Assembly (NCBI GenBank): GCA_002299195.1
Contig: DBOA01000160.1
Location: 1 to 9,012 of the forward strand
DNA length: 9,012 nt
Reading direction: 5' to 3'
Origin: Sphingomonadales bacterium UBA658
GTDB taxonomy: Bacteria > Pseudomonadota > Alphaproteobacteria > Sphingomonadales > Sphingomonadaceae
The notes beneath the pieces were generated by a model. It worked only from the letters and a program-made list of their open reading frames with translations, was not told the DNA's origin and ran no database searches. This document shows positions 5,397 through 9,012 of the stretch, in pieces (positions within the stretch are counted from its first letter, which is position 1; each line of letters begins with the position of its first letter). Position numbers and translations under genes: made by a program.

Positions 5397-6698
5397 TTAC
5401 TCGCCTCCGGTACCGGGGATCGCGCGCTCGCCTACAATGGATAGGCCATAACCTTCAAGGCCAACCAGTGTGTGATGCGTGTTGGTCAACAAAATCATGT
5501 CGTGCACGCCCAGCTCGGTCAGGATTTGCGCGCCGCCACCATAATCGCGCAGCTCTTCGATTTCGGGTGCGCCAGCCTGCTTACCTTCGGCGCGAAGCTG
5601 CATAAACCGCGAAACCATGCCCTTCATCGGCTTGTTTATCACGACGATAACGCCAGCGCCTTCAGCCGCAATAGCCTCCATCGAGCGCGAAAGAAGCCCG
5701 GAACGCTCGTTTTCTTCGCCGAACACATCCACAAACATCGACATCGTGTGCATACGAACAAGCGTCGGCTTTTCGGGATCGATACGCCCTTTCACGAGCG
5801 CCATTGTCTCGTCGCCAGTGGCTTTGTTGTAAAAGGTCATTGCGACCCATTCACCGCCCCACTTGCTTTGGAACTTCATTTCCGCGCGCTTTTCGACCAA
5901 ATGGTCATGCTTGCGGCGATAGGCGATCAGGTCGCGGATCGTACCCATTTTCAAATTGTGCATGCGGGCAAACGCGACAAGGTCATCCATCCGCGCCATG
6001 GTGCCATCGTCCTTCATGATCTCACAGATCACGCCCGACGGGTTGAGACCAGCAAGCCGGCTGATATCGACGGCCGCCTCGGTATGCCCTGCCCGCACGA
6101 GAACGCCGCCATCGCGCGCAGTCAGTGGGAAGACATGGCCGGGGGAAACAATGTCGTCCGGCCCCATTGAGGCATCGACAGCCACCGAAATCGTGCGTGC
6201 GCGGTCAGCGGCGCTAATGCCGGTCGTGACTCCCTCACGCGCTTCTATGGACACCGTAAAGGCAGTCTGCATACTTTCGCGGTTCTCGCGCGCCATCGGC
6301 GTCAGAGCAAGCTGTTCGCAGCGCGCCTTTGTCATCGAAAGACAGATCAAGCCACGGCCATGGGTCGCCATGAAGTTGATCGCGTCCGGCGTTGCCATTT
6401 GCGCTGGAATGATCAGGTCGCCTTCATTTTCCCGGTCTTCATCATCAACCAGGATATACATGCGTCCATTGCGGGCTTCTTCGATGATTTCCTCAATCGG
6501 AACGAGCGCTGGCGTGTCATCATTTGAAAACAGATAGCTTTCCAACTTACGCAGTGTTTCCGCCGTTGGATTCCAGCCTGCGTCATCCAGATCACGCAAG
6601 GTATTGGCATGAAGACCCGCTGCACGCGCAAGTCCCGAACGGGACAAGCCGCCTTCGTTGACGAGATTACGAAGCTTTTCAATTAACTGGGTGTACAT
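5397..6698 (-). CDS. ribB: HTH-RibB-RibX fusion: 3,4-dihydroxy-2-butanone-4-phosphate synthase with degenerate GTP cyclohydrolase II domain
   Basis: This 433-residue protein has three parts. Residues about 5-57 form an XRE-like helix-turn-helix: RSGLARAAGL, then HANTLRDL, then NPTAETLRKLESYL. Residues about 66-265 are DHBP synthase, which converts ribulose 5-phosphate to dihydroxybutanone phosphate: DDEDRENEGD at 85-94, THGRGLICL at 112-120, SPGHVFPL at 185-192, GHTEAAVD at 204-211 and GVICEI at 222-227. Residues about 275-428 resemble GTP cyclohydrolase II, with YGGGAQILTELGV (386-398) and LVGLEGYGLSIV (411-422), but the three zinc cysteines are gone: HSECL..LRCDCG is replaced by HTMSMFVDVFGEE, and there is no cysteine after Cys225. 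This matches the RibBX variant known in proteobacteria, so GTP cyclohydrolase must be encoded elsewhere. The start at 6698 is chosen for its GGAGG four bases upstream and its fit to the HTH; an earlier start at 6731 would begin inside a predicted operator. First gene of the unit. Confidence 0.92.
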   Translation of the reverse strand: MYTQLIEKLRNLVNEGGLSRSGLARAAGLHANTLRDLDDAGWNPTAETLRKLESYLFSNDDTPALVPIEEIIEEARNGRMYILVDDEDRENEGDLIIPAQMATPDAINFMATHGRGLICLSMTKARCEQLALTPMARENRESMQTAFTVSIEAREGVTTGISAADRARTISVAVDASMGPDDIVSPGHVFPLTARDGGVLVRAGHTEAAVDISRLAGLNPSGVICEIMKDDGTMARMDDLVAFARMHNLKMGTIRDLIAYRRKHDHLVEKRAEMKFQSKWGGEWVAMTFYNKATGDETMALVKGRIDPEKPTLVRMHTMSMFVDVFGEENERSGLLSRSMEAIAAEGAGVIVVINKPMKGMVSRFMQLRAEGKQAGAPEIEELRDYGGGAQILTELGVHDMILLTNTHHTLVGLEGYGLSIVGERAIPGTGGE

Positions 6699-6702
6699 AT
6701 GA

Positions 6703-6707
6703 CCTCC
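6703..6707 (-). promoter_or_regulatory. Shine-Dalgarno of the ribB fusion gene
   Basis: The minus strand reads GGAGG here, four bases before the ATG at 6698. This decides the start: the in-frame ATG at 6731, eleven codons upstream, has no comparable site. Confidence 0.7.
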
Positions 6708-6711
6708 AACA

Positions 6712-6742
6712 TTCGCAGAATAGCGAAACATGATTCGCTATT
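6712..6742. promoter_or_regulatory. Operator-like alternating half-sites at the predicted ribB transcription start
   Basis: Three half-sites alternate in orientation: TTCGC at 6712-6716, GCGAA at 6723-6727 and TTCGC at 6734-6738. Each start is exactly 11 bases from the next, so every neighbouring pair forms a perfect palindrome with a 6-base centre. The right pair extends to a perfect 9-bp repeat, AATAGCGAA (6719-6727) with TTCGCTATT (6734-6742). The array lies between the predicted -10 region and the ribB ribosome binding site. In DNA this geometry fits cooperative dimer binding on one helix face; in the ribB mRNA the 9-bp repeat could form a leader hairpin with a 6-base loop. Confidence 0.6.
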
Positions 6743-6766
6743 TTCACACTGAAATGTGATTGTCAA
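6738..6766 (-). promoter_or_regulatory. Putative ribB operon promoter
   Basis: The minus strand has a perfect -35 hexamer TTGACA (6766-6761). After a 17-base spacer comes AAATAG (6743-6738), a poor -10 that would place the transcription start near 6731. The -35 match and the spacing support the call; the weak -10 is a real caveat and could mean activator dependence. Confidence 0.4.
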
Positions 6767-6787
6767 AGCATGAATCACATTGATGTG
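6744..6787. promoter_or_regulatory. Cluster of TCACA/TGTGA inverted repeats in the divergent promoter region
   Basis: TCACA (6744-6748) and TGTGA (6755-6759) form a palindrome with a 6-base centre. AATGTGATT (6753-6761) and AATCACATT (6773-6781) form a perfect 9-bp inverted repeat with an 11-base centre, which contains most of the predicted ribB -35. CACAT (6776-6780) and ATGTG (6783-6787) form a third, 2 bases apart. The arms overlap, so one factor could occupy alternative sites. The CRP order TGTGA-N6-TCACA is not present. The cluster ends 14 bases before the DUF2855 start codon and could control both directions. Confidence 0.5.
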
Positions 6788-6801
6788 TTGAGGAGAGTGG
6801 C

Positions 6802-7890
6802 ATGGCGCAGACAATATGGGTAAACAAAGCGAAGCTTTCGGAAAATATGGTCCATGATGCCGACCTGCCCATATTGGCGGATGGCGCACTCCGGCTAAAA
6901 ATCGAAAGCTTCTCGGTAACCGCAAACAACATCACCTATGCCGTCATTGGCGACATGTTCGGGTACTGGAACTTCTTTCCGGCGGAAGGCGCGTGGGGCG
7001 TCGTTCCTATGTGGGGGCACGCGGTGGTTACAGAATCCCGCCACCCCGAAATCGCTGTTGGTGAGCGCGTATACGGCTATCTTCCGATGGGCACGCATTT
7101 GGACGTGCTACCCGGAAAAGTAAGCGCCAGCGGCTTCACCGACACTGCGGCCCATCGCCAGCCCATGAGCCCAATCTATAACCAGTATAGCCGCATCAAT
7201 GCGGACCCCGAGCATGATGCAGCCAAAGAGGCAGAGCGCATGCTATTTGGGCCTTTGTTCAAAACGGGATTCCTCATCGAAGCCATGTTCCGCCGCGAAG
7301 ATTGGTTCGGCGCCCAGAATTTGGTCATGACCAGCGCGTCGTCAAAAACATCCATGAGCCTCGCGAGCGTTGCGAAGGACTTGTCGCCCCAAATCAAGCG
7401 GATTGGCCTGACATCAAAAGGCAATGTCGCATTCGTTGCCAATTCAGGTCTCTATGACGAAGTCATCGCATATGATGACGTTGGCAATTTGCCAGCTGCT
7501 GCCTCGGTAGCCGTTGATTTTGCCGGCAACAGCGGATTGCTGCGCGGCATTCATGACGCGCTTGGCGAGCATCTAAAATATAGCTGCCTCGTCGGTGCGA
7601 CGCATGTCGATGCACGCGGCGCGAACAGCCCGGGCGGCAATGGCGAGGCAATGCCAGGCCCCAAGCCCATTCTTTTCTTCGCGCCCGACCACGCCGTCGC
7701 CACCATTCAGGAACTTGGTCCAAAAGGCTTTGGCGAAGCGGTTGCCACAAGCTGGAAAAGCTTCCTTGGCGCCGTAGACGGTGTCGTGGAAATCGATGAA
7801 CGCACTGGAATAACCAATGCTATTCCCGCGTTCACCGACACATTTCAGGGCAAAGCAGATCCCGCGATCGGGATTATCATTCGTCCTTAA
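6802..7890 (+). CDS. DUF2855 family protein (MDR-like fold)
   Basis: I recognise this 362-residue protein as DUF2855, a family related to medium-chain dehydrogenase/reductase and quinone oxidoreductase folds but without an established reaction. The N-terminal GroES-like part has the family block FSVTANNITYAVIGDMFGYWNFFP at 37-60 (here broken as FSVTANNITYAVIGD and MFGYWNFFP), followed by WGVVPMWGHAVV at 65-76 and VGERVYGYLPMG at 86-97. The middle carries LVMTSASSKTSMSLA at 174-188, the likely nucleotide-binding start, though no classical GxGxxG is seen. No signal peptide or membrane helix is visible. The ATG has AGGAG (6791-6795) six bases upstream. It is transcribed divergently from the riboflavin unit across a shared 103-base region, so joint control is possible. 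Its stop overlaps the convergent amidohydrolase gene by 14 bases. Family call likely; function unknown. Confidence 0.85.
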   Translation: MAQTIWVNKAKLSENMVHDADLPILADGALRLKIESFSVTANNITYAVIGDMFGYWNFFPAEGAWGVVPMWGHAVVTESRHPEIAVGERVYGYLPMGTHLDVLPGKVSASGFTDTAAHRQPMSPIYNQYSRINADPEHDAAKEAERMLFGPLFKTGFLIEAMFRREDWFGAQNLVMTSASSKTSMSLASVAKDLSPQIKRIGLTSKGNVAFVANSGLYDEVIAYDDVGNLPAAASVAVDFAGNSGLLRGIHDALGEHLKYSCLVGATHVDARGANSPGGNGEAMPGPKPILFFAPDHAVATIQELGPKGFGEAVATSWKSFLGAVDGVVEIDERTGITNAIPAFTDTFQGKADPAIGIIIRP

Positions 7891-9012
7891 AAACCCGGCC
7901 ATCCTTCATCACGAACTTCACCGCTTTCAAAACGGTGACATCTGATGTGGGGTCGCCTGCAACGGCAATAAGATCGGCAGCTTTGCCGGGTTCAAGGCTG
8001 CCCACTTCCTTGTCCAGGCCTAACAGGGTTGCCGCGTTCATCGTCGCAGCCTGAATGGCCGCGCTCGCGGGCATGCCATGCTTGACCATCAGCTCGAACT
8101 CGTCAGCATTCTTTCCATGTTTTGAGACACCGGCATCTGTCCCGAACGCAATTTTCACGCCGGCAGGATATGCCTTTTCAAGACTTTTGCCCGTAACGCC
8201 AATGCGCCATTTGACCTTTGCCAACACGTCTGGCGGATAGGCATTGGGGTTCGCAGCAAGCCGTTCAAGGTAACCATTCACAGTTGATAACGTCGGGACA
8301 TAATATGCGCCCGCCGTTTTGAACAATTTGACGGTCGCATCGGTCAGCATCGTCCCATGTTCAATGGAGTCGGCGCCAACGGCAAGCGCTGCATTAACAC
8401 CATCATCACCATGGGCGTGCACAGCAACTTTCTTGCCATATAAATGCGCTGTATCTACCAATGCCTTAACTTCATCGTCAAATAATTGCCGGCCAAGACC
8501 CGAGCCGATGAGGCTGTTAACGCCGCCAGTTGTCGCAATTTTGATGACATCTACGCTGCGCCGAATTTGTTTACGCACAGCCTGGCGACAGCTTTCAACG
8601 CCATCGCACAAATTGTCTTGGTCGATACTGTTATGCAGATCTTCCGAAACCGAAAGTGTCGCATCCATATGTCCGCTGGTCGTCGAAATCGAACGCCCGG
8701 CATCGATGATCCGCGGCCCGGGAAGTTCACCGGCCGCAACGGCATCGCGAAGCGCCAGTGTCGCGCCGCTTCTATCGCCCAAATTGCGCACGGTGGTGAA
8801 ACCCGCCATCAGCGTCTTCTTTGCGTTTCCGGCGGTGCGGTATGCGGCGCGGGCAGGGCTGTCGGTCACAGCCTCAATCAACGCTGCATTGCCGCCCGCA
8901 TCGCTACCGAGATGCACATGGCTGTCGATCAAACCGGGAAGCACAAACTTGTCCTTCAAATCGATCAACTTTACACCTGCTGGTCCGGGCTGATGTCCGG
9001 CCAAAATCTCGG
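7877..9012 (-). CDS. Metal-dependent amidohydrolase, prolidase-like (5' end outside window)
   Basis: The frame is open to the window edge; about 377 residues are visible and the N-terminus, perhaps with a signal peptide, lies beyond 9012. Counting from the TTG at 9004, the amidohydrolase metal site is complete: DSHVHL with His29 and His31, Lys155 in VIKIATTGG (probable carboxylated lysine), His196 and His198 in VAVHAHG, His216 in SIEHGTM, and Asp290 in FGTDAG. The C-terminus has the usual composite-domain tail LEPGKAADLIAV....V. These features match the imidazolonepropionase/Xaa-Pro dipeptidase-like group of amidohydrolases, several of which, as I recall, hydrolyse dipeptides with C-terminal Pro, Lys or Arg. 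The exact substrate cannot be read from the sequence. It converges on the DUF2855 gene with a 14-base overlap, leaving no room for a terminator between them. Confidence 0.88.
   Translation of the reverse strand, partial: EILAGHQPGPAGVKLIDLKDKFVLPGLIDSHVHLGSDAGGNAALIEAVTDSPARAAYRTAGNAKKTLMAGFTTVRNLGDRSGATLALRDAVAAGELPGPRIIDAGRSISTTSGHMDATLSVSEDLHNSIDQDNLCDGVESCRQAVRKQIRRSVDVIKIATTGGVNSLIGSGLGRQLFDDEVKALVDTAHLYGKKVAVHAHGDDGVNAALAVGADSIEHGTMLTDATVKLFKTAGAYYVPTLSTVNGYLERLAANPNAYPPDVLAKVKWRIGVTGKSLEKAYPAGVKIAFGTDAGVSKHGKNADEFELMVKHGMPASAAIQAATMNAATLLGLDKEVGSLEPGKAADLIAVAGDPTSDVTVLKAVKFVMKDGRVFKDE

Noticed and set aside
5472..6170. Open frame of 232 codons on the plus strand opposite ribB
   Set aside because: It lies fully inside the conserved RibB-RibX coding region on the other strand and has no family resemblance.
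6699..6731. Eleven-codon N-terminal extension of the ribB fusion (start at 6731)
   Set aside because: The internal ATG at 6698 has a strong GGAGG; the upstream ATG lies within the operator-like repeat, near the predicted transcription start.
6755..6779. CRP/FNR-type site TGTGA...TCACA
   Set aside because: The centre is 15 bases rather than 6. The 6-base pair nearby is in the opposite order (TCACA-N6-TGTGA).
6699..6801. FMN riboswitch upstream of ribB
   Set aside because: Only 103 bases separate the divergent start codons, and no conserved RFN-element segments are seen on the minus strand. The structures present are simple dyads.
1..9012. A defence system, CRISPR array or mobile island
   Set aside because: No spaced direct repeats, nucleases, toxins, integrases or transposases are visible. 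The genes are metabolic and composition appears even throughout.

Overview
The window looks like chromosomal DNA of an alphaproteobacterium, most likely of the order Sphingomonadales. This is inferred from protein character (sphingomonad-like RibB, methylcrotonyl-CoA carboxylase and amidohydrolase sequences), moderately high GC, and two short palindromic elements of a kind I associate with sphingomonad genomes. No RNA gene, CRISPR array, prophage or insertion sequence is visible. Coding density is very high and no gap exceeds about 105 bases.

Minus strand, transcribed right to left from about 6.7 kb to 0.09 kb: six genes are packed head to tail. First is a riboflavin block: an HTH-RibB-degenerate RibA fusion (6698-5397), an EamA/DMT membrane transporter (5392-4553) and lumazine synthase ribH (4550-4131), with gaps of 4 and 2 bases. 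After a further 4-base gap comes an acyl-CoA carboxylase block: carboxyltransferase beta (4126-2525) and biotin-carrying alpha (2528-651, overlapping by 4 bases), best read as methylcrotonyl-CoA carboxylase of leucine breakdown. A palindromic element (563-640) separates alpha from a MaoC-type hydratase (547-89), and a second, different element (20-88) follows that gene. The hydratase may act on the carboxylase product, 3-methylglutaconyl-CoA.

A 103-base divergent intergenic region (6699-6801) lies between ribB and a plus-strand DUF2855 gene (6802-7890). It has no FMN riboswitch but is full of perfect inverted repeats, including three TTCGC/GCGAA half-sites spaced exactly 11 bases apart near the predicted ribB transcription start. 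The RibB protein carries its own N-terminal helix-turn-helix, so autoregulation is an attractive hypothesis.

The right end holds a convergent, partial metal-dependent amidohydrolase (7877 to beyond 9012), whose 3' end overlaps the DUF2855 gene by 14 bases.

The most interesting unit is the riboflavin block: a possible DNA-binding biosynthetic enzyme, a transporter between two riboflavin genes as a candidate flavin carrier, and an unusual operator-like array in front of them.
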